The notes under the pieces: generated by a model | What the model was told of the DNA's origin: nothing | Seen by the model: the letters and a program-made list of their open reading frames with translations, nothing else | Databases searched by the model: none | Made by a program: the position numbers and the translations under genes | Shown here: positions 1 to 13,884 of the stretch, one piece after another | How positions within the stretch are numbered: the stretch's first letter is position 1 | Layout: each line of letters begins with the position of its first letter | Assembly: GCF_003073045.1 (NCBI RefSeq) | Contig: NC_037599.1 | Span: 17,896,055 to 17,960,054 of the forward strand | Source of the DNA: Pomacea canaliculata | Lineage: Eukaryota; Mollusca; Gastropoda; Architaenioglossa; Ampullariidae | DNA length: 64,000 bases | Direction of reading: 5' to 3'

Positions 1-134
1 ATTTAAATAGTATTTAAGAATATTTGAAGAAGCTGCAAAATATAAAATATAACTAACGTGGTATTTGAATTCACAGTAGCAGACAGAAAGAAATAAAAGT
101 AGAAAGTAGAAAGTAGAAAGTCTGGTTTTCTTAC

Positions 135-3100
135 ACGGCAACGTTCTGTGACTGTATCCGAACCATGTTGTCCGCCCTGTCAAAGTCACATGACAGCTCC
201 ACCCTGCGGTCAAGGAGAAGCAATACTCCTTTCTTCTCTTGTAGAGTCAACAGCCACTTGTAGGAGTTGTAACCCGTCTAGACGGACAAAAGTCTTACGT
301 TCTACACACGTGTGAGAAAATACACTCACACTCTCTCTCTCTCTCTCCAGGGGACGTGCACAGCCAGGAAGTAAGTAGAAGCTTTAGTTCGCTCATTTAT
401 TTGATTTTTCACTGGATGGTTAGTTTGTTCTTTCCTTTCTTCTTTGGATCATTAGCTGGTTGATTTAGCAGTTGGGTTATTTTAGATGTCCTTTTCCATA
501 AATGCTAACACATACAGATTTTAATATCTTGATTATGCGTAATACGTGTACACGTACCCGGTTGCCCCCGCAGACAAAGCCCACTTGCCACTCGCTACCC
601 CGGGTGACGGGGATCTTGACGGAGTAGACGCCGGTGTCGTCGTACCACATCTCGGAGCCGCTGCACCAGGGCTGGGGGGTGCCGGCCTCGTCTGTCAGCT
701 GCACCGTCTGGTACTGGCGTCCGAAAGGGTTAATCCTCACCAGCGCGTAGCGACCCTCCGCCGTGTTGTTGACGCAGTAGTAGATGACCTCTGCCCTCTT
801 CACGCCTAAAAGTAAGTCAGAATATAATTTTTAAAAATCCAAAAGTATATTGAAAGTTACAGAGTAGATTTGTTGAATAAGGGGGATTACTGACACAACT
901 TACAGGCAGGAAAAATAAATACATTTTGTCCTCATAGAGAATCATTCACTCATAGTTACCAACTAGCTCTGCATATTGAAGTACTTGTATTTCGTACAGA
1001 TGTACTATAGTACAAATTATTTATAGTACAGTAGTAGTAAACTCATTTCCTAGTTAGTACTTTTATATAAAATAAGTGTCTGATGCCATAAAGTCGTTTT
1101 GCGGTTTTTCTTTTTTGCGCTCACACTTATACACAAACACATGATGCGGAAAGACTGATGAAACATAATAGTGAATAAAGAGACGAAAATTGTGACAGTC
1201 AAACGTACAGGTTGGAAAAGAAATAACGAAAGAAAGAAAAAAAAGAAGAAATAGCATGCAGCTAGATCAAAGATTTACGTGACCTTAATCCCAGCTTTAT
1301 ATGTCCTAGCTAATCTTCCGAAAATATTTGTCATTAAGTTTAGGAAAGAAGAGAAACCGTCTCAATTTACTCACGTGTGTAGCAGAAGGGACCTGTCCAC
1401 CCTGCCTCACATCCATACTTGCAGGGTTGTCCCCCTTTACAAGGCTCTCCGTAGCAATGGCAGGCCTGGTCACAGTTGTCTCCCACAAAGCCATCCACGC
1501 ACACTGCGGACAGGTAAAAATCAAAATAAGAGCAGTTGTCTCTACGTTGTCTTGTGAAATACACTGTGAAAATTATATTTAAACACGTAAAGTATTATGT
1601 AGTGGTATTCGTGGACAATAATGACGTCACGAGCTTTACCTATTTCCGGTGTCTGTAGACTATGCTTTTTTTTAAATCCTGCACTGGGTGCAATGTCGAG
1701 TAGAAGTCACACGAAGTTGATACTGTTTTCAGGGGTTGAAAAATTAAAGATCGAAGTTGTCACATAAAGACACAAAGTGTCACATAAAGTCTTGTATCGA
1801 TGACACTGAAATATGATAATGATAAAAGGCCAGCAAAGTAGATGTCCAGAAATATGTCATCGCACATGCGGAAAAGCAAGTTGGTTTTTACCTTTGTCTC
1901 TCTCGCAAATATACGGTCTGGCGGTGCTGTAGCAATCCGAATATTCCCAAGTCCTGTATGGATACGTTAAATAGGTACAGTCCACTCCACAGCAATGGGT
2001 GGCGTAGTAGTAGTAATGATCGCCGTTTATGTACTGTGGACAGAACAATAAAAGTCTGTCAATACTCAAGTCACTGACTCAGTGACTAACTGAATACACT
2101 GAAGCTGTATACTTACTGTGGGGAAACTTGGCTCCGTCCCTAACCAGTAAAAATAACCGTCGCCATAATGTCTCGTGAAACCAATCCATAGCTCCCCGGC
2201 GTATCGAAATGGTATGAAACCTAAACAATCAAGCAAGTCAAATACCAGTTACAAATACCAGTTTCTTTCCAATTTGGTTAATAGCAAACCCAAAACCTTG
2301 CACATGTGTGTTTTACACACATACACAAGCACACAGACTGAAAGACACACAAACACTATGATCACCACCATCATACAACCGCTACACAAAGCTGATACGA
2401 TAATGACAAATCACAGTTTGACTTTAGAAACACAATGATTGCTGCCTACATCCTGCGTGCTAGTGCGCTGCCCTTGTTTAATCGAATGGACATATAAGAA
2501 AAAAGAAACTAGTCTTTCTACATTACTACGACCTTTATTGCACAACAGCTGACCACTACTCACTCTCCACAGCTTTCTGTCGTGTTTCTGACATAATAGT
2601 CAGCAGTCGCCCGCCCATGTTTTCACAAGACTGCCTCGCACCCTCAACCGAGGTCAAAGTGTCCACCAGCTGAAGACACATCGGCCCGTCAGAGGCAGGG
2701 AGCAGGGTCCAGCTGCTGTTGGGACAAGCGTATCGGGACGACACCACATCATCGCATGCGTAGATTTCGCTGCCTAAGGAGATAGAACACGATATCTATA
2801 CATATTCACAGAGAAGGGCAATATAATTATAGCTGAAAATAGTTTTAACATAGTTTTAACATCCGTGAGCGTGCCAGCACATATACAAGTACGCACCTAC
2901 ATTTCCCCCTATACACACACACACTCCCACGCATGTTCGCATAACATTTTCACTCTTAAATAAGGTAGAATTAACAGTTTTATCGAAACATGGGAGAAAA
3001 ATCTCTAGCTTAGTTTTAAAAGGTGGTATATAAGGCTTGGTTTATTAAGGATTTGCGTTTAAAATTAAAACAACTCTTTTTTTGTAAAATATCAGCAATT

Positions 3101-4405
3101 TGCATTGAGAAAATATCTGCAACAACAAGAAATGTTTTGATGGACACAAAAATCGGAAACACAAAGAGGCATAACCCGCCATCGTCTCTAATGTATTCAA
3201 GAGACTGTTGCCTTCAGGACAGAACCAGTGTCCTTAGAGTCAATGAGAAGATCACCTGTCACTTGTATTAAAGAAAAAGAACAGCGACTTTAGGTTAGTT
3301 GGGTAATGGCGGTTAAACTGCAGTAGGCATTCTTCTCTTCCAAAGCCGTAGAAAGGGGAACTCTTGAGAAAACAGAGCTCTGATTTCCGGTGTTTTGTCC
3401 CCAGTTAGACGACGCAGAGATAAAGATGGTTGAGCACGTCGATGAGCTGAATTCCAGACACGTTAGAGTGGGGTAAGCTGGTGTCGGCACACATCAAAGA
3501 ACGGGTTCATCTTCCTAATCCTGTATGGAATCACCTGATCAACGACACTAACAGCCGTTTGCAGCTTCTCTCTATAAAGTGTAAGTAGTTTTTTTTTTCT
3601 GCAGTGTACAATTCATATCTTGTCCTGTTTTCTGGACTTTGACGACGCTCGTGTTGGTCCCCTCGTCGTGGTATTACTACTTTGCTGGTCGCAGCAATCT
3701 CTTAAGTTTGGGTTGGAGGGGGACTGCTAATCAGCAGCCAACTACCATACCTTTCGCCTGTCTTAAATTCTTGATCATTCGCTCTACGTCAGCGTCGAAA
3801 CGGTTGACCATCTCCACCTGCACTAAACTTTAATCCTCTAGTCTATTGGAGAATCTGTCCTAAATAATCCCGTTTACCCCCAGGTTGGGAATTGCATGAG
3901 CATTATTCCTATCACCTATCCATCGAAGTTATTCCAACCACTTATCAATTCACGTGCATCATATACCATGGATTTGTCTGCAAATGAGAATTCCTTGAGA
4001 AAAGAATATCAGGCCATTCACACTTCTCAACGGGAGAAGAACTCGTAGAACACTAAACGTTGTAAAAAAAACCTTTCGAGTGATAAACAATACATGCAGG
4101 ACGATTAAAATATTTACTTCATGGAATAAATACGCTGCAAATGAATCGTTTTAACCTAAGATTAAGAACTGCTGTGTCTTTCTTAATCATGAAGTCTCCA
4201 CATGCTTGTTCACCTGCACCAACTGTGTTCGACGAACTGTGAAATATTTGTTTCCAAAGACATAGGACTTACCCACAATACCAGCAGAGAAGTTCACTGC
4301 AGTCTGGTAAGTGGAGTTAGAGTCGAATGTTTGTGCGTGGACCGTGTCCTGTGCCGCCAGCACCAGAAGAAGTAGAGTAACCCATGCTCTGACAGCCATT
4401 GTCAT
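135..4405 (-). CDS. Gene A: CTLD-EGF-ZP surface glycoprotein, 3' part beyond window
   Basis: Seven coding exons are visible: 4273-4405 (signal peptide), 2564-2773, 2117-2220 and 1892-2033 (CTLD), 1375-1503 (EGF), 558-805 and 135-277 (first half of the ZP domain). All junctions have GT/AG signals and compatible phases (1,1,0,1,1,0,2), and no internal stop was found. The ATG at 4405 gives MTMAVRAW and then a Leu-rich signal core; a second in-frame ATG lies at 4399. The CTLD shows CDDVV, the MGGRLLTI segment, GELWIG and a final PYICE. The EGF exon has eight cysteines in the MEGF/SREC laminin-like pattern. The ZP-N part has the CGGNR and VELSCDFD elements. The ZP-C half, furin site and anchor must lie left of base 1. 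By comparison with gene D it is probably functional. The role (recognition receptor, mucosal or egg-coat protein) is inferred only. Confidence 0.87.
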
Positions 4406-4460
4406 CTCCACAACTCTTCGTTGCCTAACGTTGAGTGTTTTGTTCTTGACGAATCACCTC

Positions 4461-4499
4461 ATTTATAAACGTAGGTCACGTGACAAAATTCGCCAATAG
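4461..4499 (-). promoter_or_regulatory. Core promoter of gene A: CCAAT, GTCACGTGAC E-box, TATA
   Basis: On the minus strand, in order towards the gene, there is ATTGG (inverted CCAAT, 4493-4497), the palindrome GTCACGTGAC (4475-4484) and TTTATAAA (4462-4469). The E-box is about 70 bp upstream of the start codon. GTCACGTGAC matches the CLEAR/USF/MITF-type E-box. The same E-box recurs upstream of genes B, C and D at a similar distance. Confidence 0.65.
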
Positions 4500-4514
4500 G
4501 AAACTTGTTTATGT

Positions 4515-5408
4515 TAATTTCTTATGACGCCAAACCACTTATGGCCTGCTTCTGATTTGTCTTTGTACAGCCAAGATGGTGTCCACTTTGCTTCTGCACA
4601 AAGCCAAGGAATGTAAAAGGTTGCGAGCTTAAAACTCAAAATAATTTTCCACCCTTTATAGCACCCGTGACAGGTAAGCTTTCAGGCGCAGGTAAAGGTA
4701 ATAAAACCTGGTATCAAAGTTGCATGTGTAGTACTCAAAATCTGTGACGACTTAAATAAGTCACCATTAAAGGCTAAATCAAAACCATATCTGTGAATAT
4801 AGCATGAGGAGACGATGACAATTCATTGGCCTTCTTTTCTCATGACTATTTTTTTTTAATAAAAACCCTGATGAGAATTACAATGATCAAATTTTGCATC
4901 TTGGGGGACAGAATTGTTCTCGGACTTCTCATATTTGATAACTCGTATATTAAACTAAGCATATTAGTTTGACTTAAAATAAAAGCATATCAGTTATACT
5001 TTACACCACATGATAAAGTGTAAACAAAAGAATACGCACACACACGCATATTAATTGTTTCATTATATATCAGTCCCTTCCGCTTCCATGATTTGAGCGT
5101 CACCAGTGACAGGAAGACTATGTCTTGAACTCGACACTGTTATTTGTTTAATTTATTCCTGCTTGTAAAAAGAGGAAATTGTTTCGCAACTACAAAGCCA
5201 TCAGTACATCTCCACAGCCCTAAAAGTTATACACCCTGGTCTGTTCAAAAACTCTCGTCACACCCCATTTCTATGGACGAAGTGTGACTTTCATGGACTG
5301 AATGCCTGCTCTCATGCGTTAACAATGTTATTTAAAAAAAAAGCTTCTAGTCATCGGAACATTTCAGACCTTCTGTCTGTCTGTCTGATCGACCATTGTG
5401 AGTGAATA

Positions 5409-5461
<53 letters not shown>

Positions 5462-8269
5462 GCGCTTGTGTTTATAAGTCTCAAATACCTGCACTCAGTC
5501 CAGTTTATGTGAGTTTGTGTGTGTGTGTAGTCTTTTTATCCGCATGCATGCGCTTGCTTGTGATGTTTCCCATGTCAGACAGTGCGTGCGCGCACGTGTC
5601 CTTGCGAACGCAGACATTTACTTATCAACACTGTACAGCAAACAACTAAGACACCTCGCCACCCAGCACTGGAGAACATCATGCGTGAAGCCTTTCTGTC
5701 ATGGGGAGTGGGAAGCCACCCTGTGCTTTTCAAACGACATTGGTATGATGGCAATCCCCCGCAACCAGCTGGTCAACCTTTTTTCTTTGGAATGAGTATG
5801 AGTAGTAATTGCTTTTATCTTTTGCCATTCTTTGCTTTTATAGATTCTTTGACACAAATTAGCCAGTAAGGACCTTTGCTGTTTTGGCCTCATTCTTCTT
5901 GAACAGCTCAGCTTGGGCGTTGTCAGAACCAGAGGACGTCCCTCTTTACAAAATGTCTACCTCCCTTTGAATCTGAATTGCTGTTTGTGAGTGCGTGTGT
6001 GGCTTGGGTTTCCTTTTACCGGGATAAGGTAATTAACAGACCTTAAAAACTTATTATTTTGTTTGGGATTTGATTCTTCGTTGCATACTTCTCAGGTTTA
6101 ACCCGCGAAACTATTGTAATGCCTCACTATGCTGAGTGATTGGCCAGACACGCACGCATGGAGAAAGAAAGACGTAGTGTGTGAAACCATCAGTCACCTG
6201 CAACTCAATCTGACATACCTTTCGCAAGACCAACTTCTCTCCTCCCTACGCTTTGTTTGTTTGTTTTTTTTGTTTTTTTTTTTTGCGTGTGTACAATAAG
6301 ACTTCAATAAAGCAAGACAGCTACGCCATTGAAACGCCAGGCCCATCCATCACACCCTCCCCGGCCCCCAGTTCCCAGATCACGAAGGACGTGGGAACAT
6401 GCCCCGACTGAACATTAGTTCTTTTCAATAAATATAATTTTTTGATTGTCTAAATATATTTGTGTATATGTCCTTATGTTCATATATCTGTGAATGGCTA
6501 CGTCTGCACTGATGTCTGTGTGTATCGCCTGTATCTATAAATATATTATTTGGTTATATGCGTGTGTAAATACAACTGATTATTGCCCTCAAAGTTGGAT
6601 TAATAACGATTAAGCTGAATAAACCAAGTGGAAATTGTGTACATGAAATAGAAAAGACTGTCCAGTAAAATGGAAAGCATGGTGATATGGAAAGTAAGTA
6701 ACGTACAAGGCCAAGAGAATGACCATGGCGTCTGACAACAACTTTGCACGGTTCGTTGCATTCCTAGACCCAACCGATTCACTCAACGACGCGACTTTTC
6801 TCAGAAACGTCCCTGGATGGAAGACAGGACAAGGCCAAGGCTCTCGAGACACCTGGAAGGGAGACGACTCTCATGCCCCCCAACCATTTTTCATAAGAAG
6901 TAGGTCAGTTAATTTCCAGGTGAGCAGACAAAGTTTGAGCTTGTGTTTGTGGGTGTGTGTGCACTTGCGGCTTGCCAGTGTAGTACAGGGGTCAGGGCCA
7001 CAGTATGAATAACGCGATATCAAGCAGCTGAACTGAAGAGTATTTTCATCAGCGGTTTGCGAGACCCCCGTGATGACATTTGATACTGTGTCACTGGCAG
7101 ACACTTTTAAATATAATGTTGATGTACAAATGTAGGTAAAGCTTGCGGCTTCTTGCTGGTGACAATGACTTGTCTTGACTTCCACTACAGTACATTTTCG
7201 TGCTCGAACAAGTTTTTTGCAAATGACTTTATGCGGTTCCTTACAAATTGATAAACATGTTACAAACATACAGCTAAGATTGTTTAGCTTCGAACGATCA
7301 CCAGACTGTAAACAAAGGCTTGCCAGGTGTTTCTTTGTTACCGTTTAGAGTAGCAGTATCCTATGGATATTATGCATACGTGTACTAAAACCCCATGCTA
7401 ATACACACACGCATATGAATACACCCACACACAAATACTTACGTACACAAATGTGCAAATACACACACACACACACGTACAAGAAAAGGATGTTTATGTT
7501 GACAGACACAAGCATATATGCGCGTGGGTATATATATCTTAACGTGCGGTCCCAGCTCTCCCAGTGACTGAAGCCTCCGTCACGTAAACGTATCCACATG
7601 CAATCCTGAAGTCATTTGTGCAAGAACACAAACACAAACATGAACACGAACACAAACATATACACATTTTAATAGTTTCAACCCCTTTTTCCCAGTGATC
7701 AAAGCAGCAGTAATAGAAAGGACACGTCTGAAAAGCTACCTTGTCACTTTTTTTTATTATTCATTCCTGCTTGAATAACGTGGAAAACATTTCAAAGTCA
7801 CGTCACACCCTCAATCACCTACTCACACGCTGCAGTCTCTTTTGAGACCAGACCCCAGAAACCTTGGTCTGCTTCAAACACACTGCCTGACCCCATGGTA
7901 ATGCTCCAGGGGCTGAATACCTGCTCTCATGCGTTAAAAAAACTCTTTGAGATATATTTTTTAGTTACGGGAACATTAAAAACTTACTTCTATCTGTCTG
8001 ACTGGACGTTTGCTTTGATATGGATAGCTGTTTACGAGAGTGGGTGTGTGTGTGCGAGCGCGTTCATAAGTTTATGTGTTTGCGATGCTTGCCTGTGAAG
8101 ACATTCCAGAATGTGTGGAAGTGCATGTGTGTCGTGCAAGCATATTCTTATTTACAAAATGTCCAATGCAAATGCGCATATATGTATCTCCTTATCGCTT
8201 AGGTATTCACCTACAACTGGTAACTGCCACACCTTAGAAACCCAGTTATTTTGTTCAGGATCTGTGTAA
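4515..8269. other. Gene A to gene B intergenic region, duplicated flank sequence
   Basis: No gene is supported here. The stretch is made of diverged copies of flank sequence that also lies upstream of B (about 17400-18330), C (about 34700-36450) and D (about 49950-51540). Shared landmarks are a block ending in 'CTGCTCTCATGCGTTAA', a (TCTG)n run and a G/T-rich stretch. Two such copies are visible inside this gap (about 5150-6000 and 7740-8200). A (GT)n run lies at about 5413-5458 and a T-rich stretch near 6265-6285. Confidence 0.6.
5413..5458. repeat. (GT)n microsatellite
   Basis: An almost perfect GT dinucleotide run of about 46 bp. The open frame through it (Val-Cys repeats) is a by-product. 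Confidence 0.9.
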
Positions 8270-8605
8270 GAGAACGAACGTACACTTACCTTGCATACGT
8301 ATGACGTGTTACACACACACACACCGCTCGACGAGCCCCTGCAGATGACGATGACGATGAAGAGATTTGCAGGTGAATCGAGTGGAAGAGGCACAAGTTC
8401 AGAGAAATGTCACTGTGGGAGTTATAGAGAAGATGGCGGACAAGACCGTTGTTTTTCCCGCTGACTCGGCCATTTTGAGAGCAAGTGTTTTCGTCATGAA
8501 TATGACGTCATTTTCTGCTTCAAGTGACGTGGAATAAATGACGCACACAAGACGTCAGACCCAAGTTCCCATTCATACGAGACCCACCACAACTCACTAC
8601 AATCT
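8270..8605 (-). promoter_or_regulatory. Promoter-like module with CRE sites, YY1 motif and a donor site (copy 1)
   Basis: Read on the minus strand this block has several CRE-type sites (a perfect TGACGTCA at 8503-8510 and partial sites near 8522-8560), then a canonical YY1-type motif (AAGATGGCGGAC on plus, 8430-8441), then about 140 bp of leader-like sequence ending in AAG|GTAAGT (donor at 8289-8284). A clearly homologous copy lies in the opposite orientation at about 48100-48460. This layout is typical of a CpG-type promoter with a noncoding first exon. No downstream exon was recognised, so activity is inference. Confidence 0.45.
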
Positions 8606-8661
8606 GACAGCTTTACCAGCTTCTCTTATTTCAAACTGTACTGGCACGCAGGCGCTCGTGT

Positions 8662-8694
<33 letters not shown>

Positions 8695-8704
8695 TCATCA
8701 TCAG
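8662..8704. repeat. (GTC)n / (ATC)n trinucleotide microsatellite
   Basis: About ten GTC units are followed by ATC units. The open frame through it (Val run) is low complexity and not taken as a gene. Confidence 0.9.
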
Positions 8705-9673
8705 CTCATCAGTCGTGCGACATGCCCTTGACATTCAGGGTCACAGAGCGTCGCAGTGTTGTAATCCACACTCCCAACGACTGACAACCAATTGTAATGA
8801 ATAAATACTTGCGTCGATCTTAGTTCTACATCTCTGTTCGCCTTCATTTTTGTGTGTCGGTCGTTTGGTTCGTGTGGTTCGCTTGTCCGGCTGCTCATCT
8901 AAGTGTTTCAACACACGTGTGTAACCTATTCAGTTTGAGATTTTGTCACACAAGCATGCAAATCTTGTTCCATCTTTCTCTCAATCCTATCTCCCTCCTC
9001 TCTCTGTTTCTCCTTTCCACACTGAACCTACGCCACAACAGCGTGAAAACCCTTATTATATTCTGTAAATTAATGCTTCAGTAACCAAATTAAGATTTAA
9101 AATTTTACAGTTTTAAATATATTGTCTAAAAATGATTTAGAACAGGTAGTAAACAAAAATGAGTTGTCAATAGTTTTATTATTCATACCTTTTCTATCCA
9201 CTCTCCTTAAAACATTCTTTGCTTGCCTTTTCTGATTTATAACTTATTTTTATTATCGAGTTATATTCAATATGTTAAATACATTAGTACAGATATTTTG
9301 TTAAAAGCGTTTGACTGTTTCTAAGAAAATGTCTGATACACGTAAACACAATATACAACAAGAATAAGAAATAAGCAACATTTTTCTATGCACTATACTT
9401 ATAAAAAAGACAATTAATTCTCTGTCTGTAGGTCAATTATACAAAAGAGACATATGTAGTCAACTCTTCATATTCTTTATATATATTATTTATATTCGAT
9501 ATACACAGACGATATAAGTAGTCAGACTATATGCGCTAAAAATAAAACAATGTCATATTGTGGATAAACATTCCAAAATATTCCTATAGTCAGGCAGTGT
9601 CATGAACATCACCTACTGGCTGAATATACTCTAAAGAAGAAAGTTCACATCGCTGGAAATACTTTAAAGCTGT
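8705..9673. other. AT-rich region downstream of gene B
   Basis: No coding exon, transposon end or repeat array was recognised. The first few hundred bases follow the CRE/YY1 module; the rest is AT-rich and is presumably the 3' flank of gene B. Confidence 0.5.
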
Positions 9674-10836
9674 CTATTGATGATATTGCGTTGCCAGGAT
9701 CAGAAGCATTGCCAAGGTAATGGGACCAACTGTGTTTGTAGCCGCCATGCTGGCAGTCTGCTTTGTGTCCGTGGTGGTATATTCTGGGGACATAGATATA
9801 TTGAAAAAGTGACTGGTAATGAATCTTATTATGTCACCTCAGGAAATCATCTTGTTTTGTTGTTGAAAGAACGTGCAATTGTCGGGTGTGTGCTGGTTGA
9901 ACCATTGATGCCGTTACATGCAAGTATTTTAAGTTTCTTATGAGAATTGTCTTCTGAAGCTGTGACACATTTACAAAGAGATGGTAAAATCTTTCGGTTT
10001 GTTGCAATGTTTTAAATAATGAACAGATTACAGACTCACCTGTTATGATCTGGACCTGTGCGGTGGCAAACTCAGTTGAGTTGGCTTCTCGCTTCTTGCG
10101 GTACAAGGGCGAGGTGGAGGTCCAGTAGTCGTAAGTGGTGGTGTCCCAGTAACTAGTGGTGGTCAGACGTGCCATTCTCCTGGTATTGCATCGCTGTCAC
10201 GAGAACACGAAAAGCTTAATGAAAATACCTCCATTTTAAGTAGCACAACAGTCATAAACCAAAGCTAAGTAACTTGTTTTGTTATGTTGTTGTTTTTCTG
10301 CTTGAATAGCTTACATCAGTGCACAGCACGTCCTCCCGAGTGAAGCAGAACTGGAAGGAGCAGACGATCTGTAGAGTGTTCTGACCGGCAAAGCGAACAA
10401 CTGGAAGGATCGGATTTGACCGTGCCATTATGTCCTCTTAGTTCAGAGATGACGGTGGACCCGCCTGCTGGACAGCTACCACATGAAAAACAAAGATCCC
10501 TATCTGTATGTTACTTTGAAAATGTTTACTGTATAAGCTTGCGTCTGGGAATCAAAGCTATTCCTGCTCCACAAAATTCACAACATCATTAGTTTTATAC
10601 ATTTTTCTTCATCTTTCCTTTTTATTTTTAGTGTTAGCTGAACAAATCATACTTTCTTTGAATAGAAAAAAGAGATTTACACAAAGCTCAAAAATTAAAT
10701 AGTTATTTTCGTCACCCATCGGAGTCAGTCAGAACGATCTGGTAGAGACCATCGCCGGAACTGGGCGACACAGTCGTACGGAGACACACCCTGGGCCTGA
10801 GACCTGCAAACACAATGGTCTGATCATCTCTCTTAG

Positions 10837-10884
10837 ATGATGAATGATGATGATGATGAATGATGATGATGATGATGATGATGA
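10837..10884. repeat. (GAT)n microsatellite in a gene B intron
   Basis: Imperfect GAT/GAAT run in the intron between exons 8 and 9 of gene B. Confidence 0.85.
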
Positions 10885-13884
10885 ATCTGTCACCCACTCA
10901 TTTAGGCCTATCGTTGTAACTACTACACTTTAAGTGGCCATTTGATGTGTAACTAATTTAACTCTCGCTTATCTGCTAATCATATCTAATTACCCGGGGA
11001 GTGGTGAGTGTCATGCGCAGTTGCACGTTGGCGCCGAGTTTGGCCCTTGTGAAGTTTGTCCGCGTGAAGGAGTCGGTCACCATCAGGTTCACGAACTCGC
11101 GAGAAAATTCAAAGGTTTTCCCACTGAAGCAGGCCGTTGTTTGGCTGATCACTTTCTCTGTTCACAAAACAAAAAACATAAAATAGTATGAACGTTTGCT
11201 TTCCAAGGTTCCAACTAGAAAGTACTTCTTTCTACAAAAGCTTCATGTGTGTATCTTAAAAACATCTTAATTTTTTTAGTTTATTGCATTGATTAGATTG
11301 TATATTAAGAGAATCTGAAAACGTCAAAAATAGTATATAATATAAGTATAAATAATATGAAATTTAAATTTGCATTAGCAGACAGCAAGAAATAAAAGGA
11401 GAGAGTAGAAACAGTAAGTCTGGTTTTTCATACACGGCAACGCTCTGTGACGTGTCCGAACCAATGTGACCGCTCTGTCAAGTTCACATGACAGCACCCC
11501 ACCCTGCGGTCAAGGAGAAGCATACTCCTTCTCCTCTGTAGAGTCAACAGCCACTTGTAGGAGTTAACTGCTGTCGATGGACAAAGAAGCTCATGTAACA
11601 CACACACTATTGTTTGTGACAATAGACAAGTCTACAAATCCATCCCATAAAAAATACTTTAGTATTAAAGTTGTAGAAGCGTTCGTTCGTTCCTTTATGC
11701 TTGACTCGTTTACTTTTTTTTTTTTGGTTCGTTGTTGGGTGTTGTTTTGCTTGTTTGATTCTTTGAAATCACATGCTACCTGTACAGACTGAAAATATGT
11801 TGCGAATCCGGTACACGTACCCGGTTTGCCCCGCAGAAAGCCCATTCTTGCCACTCGTTACCCGGCCACTGTACGGGGATCTTGACGGAGAGTAGACGCC
11901 GGTGCGTCGTACCAACATCTCGGACCGCGCACCAGGCTGGGGTGCCGCCTCGTCTGTCAGCTGCACTGTCTCGTACTGGCGTCCGAAGGGTTAATCCTCA
12001 CCAGCGCGTAGCGACCCTTCCGCCGTGTTGTTGACGCAGTAGTAGATGACCTCTGCCCTCTTCACGCCTGAAAGTCAGATTGGACATTGAAAATAAAAAC
12101 AATCCAATGGTGTCCTTATAGCAGCCAGGCTTTACCAGCCATGACCGCCCGTCGCTAACGACTTTGAGTGTCTGATGCTATAAGTAGTCTTTTTTTTTTG
12201 GACATTGTGTGATATAAGCAAAGCATTTTACGTGGTAGAACTATGCTAAATAATATATGACTACTCTATGGCTACACCCTTATACCTACGCAAGCACAAA
12301 CACATTGAGGCATTGACGGAAAACCTGAGAATGAATGAAGAGAGGAGTGATAGTCATACTTACAAGGGGAAAGAAATCTTGCAGCTAGATGTACAGAAAA
12401 ATCAAAGATTAACTCTCCCTGAATCAGCCCCTGTATGTCCTCGCTAACATTCTAAATCGGTTGCACTCATGAAGTTAAGTGCAAAGAAGTTCAGGAAAAG
12501 GAGACAGTCCACCTCTGTCTACTCACGTGTGTTAGCAGTAGGGACCTGTCCCAACCAGCCTCACCACCCATACTTGCATCGTGTCCCCCTCTTAAATCAA
12601 GTCTCTCCGTAGCAAGGCAGACCTGGTCACAGTTACTCCCACAAAAAGCCATCCACACACACTGCAGACAGGTAAAAATCGACGGTAAGAATGACAGTTG
12701 TCTCCCCGTGGTCCTGTAGTGAATCTTGTGCAAATTTTACTTTAAAGTCTACTACAGTTGAAAATATTTTCTAAAGACTTGGCAGAGATGAATACAAGAT
12801 AGATTCGTTCACTTTTGTGAATGCTTTGGCCAATTTCTTGTATTATGTAATTGGATTCTTGGACAACCGTGACGTCAAAGCTTTGACCAATTTCCGTTGT
12901 TTGTTGTGTTATGCATGTGTTTTAGTCTCTCGCACTGGCCGTGATGTCGAGTAGTTTAGAACTTCAACTTCACATTTTTGTAATTATCTCCGTTTATGTC
13001 TAAAACCTCCGACATTTATTCCTGTTAATTCTTTCAATATATAGAAATTTTTGGAGGGCCTATAAGTTTCATACAGTTATGTGCATTAATGTATGCAGTA
13101 CTATATGTAGGAAGTGAAGAGAATGAACGGTCATATATGCACATTTTTAGCAAAATAAAATAAACGTTGTATGAAGGCTCATAAAAGCGGTAATGGGCAT
13201 GTTTCAATGGGTTGGAGAGGCGGTAGCTAGCACAGAAGCCATCGAATAAAACTATAGGACCTTAAGTCCCGCATTAAAAAAAATTAAACATGAGAACATT
13301 AAATAAACGCCAATATCTGTCCAGAAAGCTGCATTTTTAATAGAAGCGATTGTACATCATTGCCTTATGTACAGAACCAAGTTAATCTCTACCTTTGTTT
13401 CTCTCACAAATGTACGGTCTGCTCTCGTAGCAATTCGCCATAACCCACTTCCTGTATGGATACGTTAAGTAGGTACAGTCGAGCCAACAACAATGGTTGA
13501 CGTAGGCGTTGTAGTCATCGCTGTTAATGTACTGTGGGCAGAACAACAACAGTCACTCGCTCGCTAACTCATTCACCCAGTCACTCAACCACCTACCCAC
13601 TCACTCACTGTCAACATCTGTATTGACTATAAGTTTGAGTACGAGTAAGACAAAGAACAGTCGAGTGGCTGAGCTGGGCCTATGTTTCATTGTGCAGACC
13701 AGTCACTGTGCAGGTTACCATAGGAAAGCCAAACACTTACTGAAGGAATTTGCCCAGTCCCTAGCCAGTAAAATGAACCGTAGAAATTATTCTCTCTCCT
13801 AAGGCCAATCCACAGTTCCCCGACGTATCGAAATGGTATGAAACCTGAATAAACAAGCAAATCACATGTAAGATAAAAATATAT

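Noticed and set aside
546..809. Open frame on plus (87 aa) over gene A exon 6
   Set aside because: Exact antisense shadow of a conserved ZP exon; the same shadow recurs at 22709 and 41163.
5413..5458. Val-Cys repeat protein
   Set aside because: Product of a (GT)n microsatellite.
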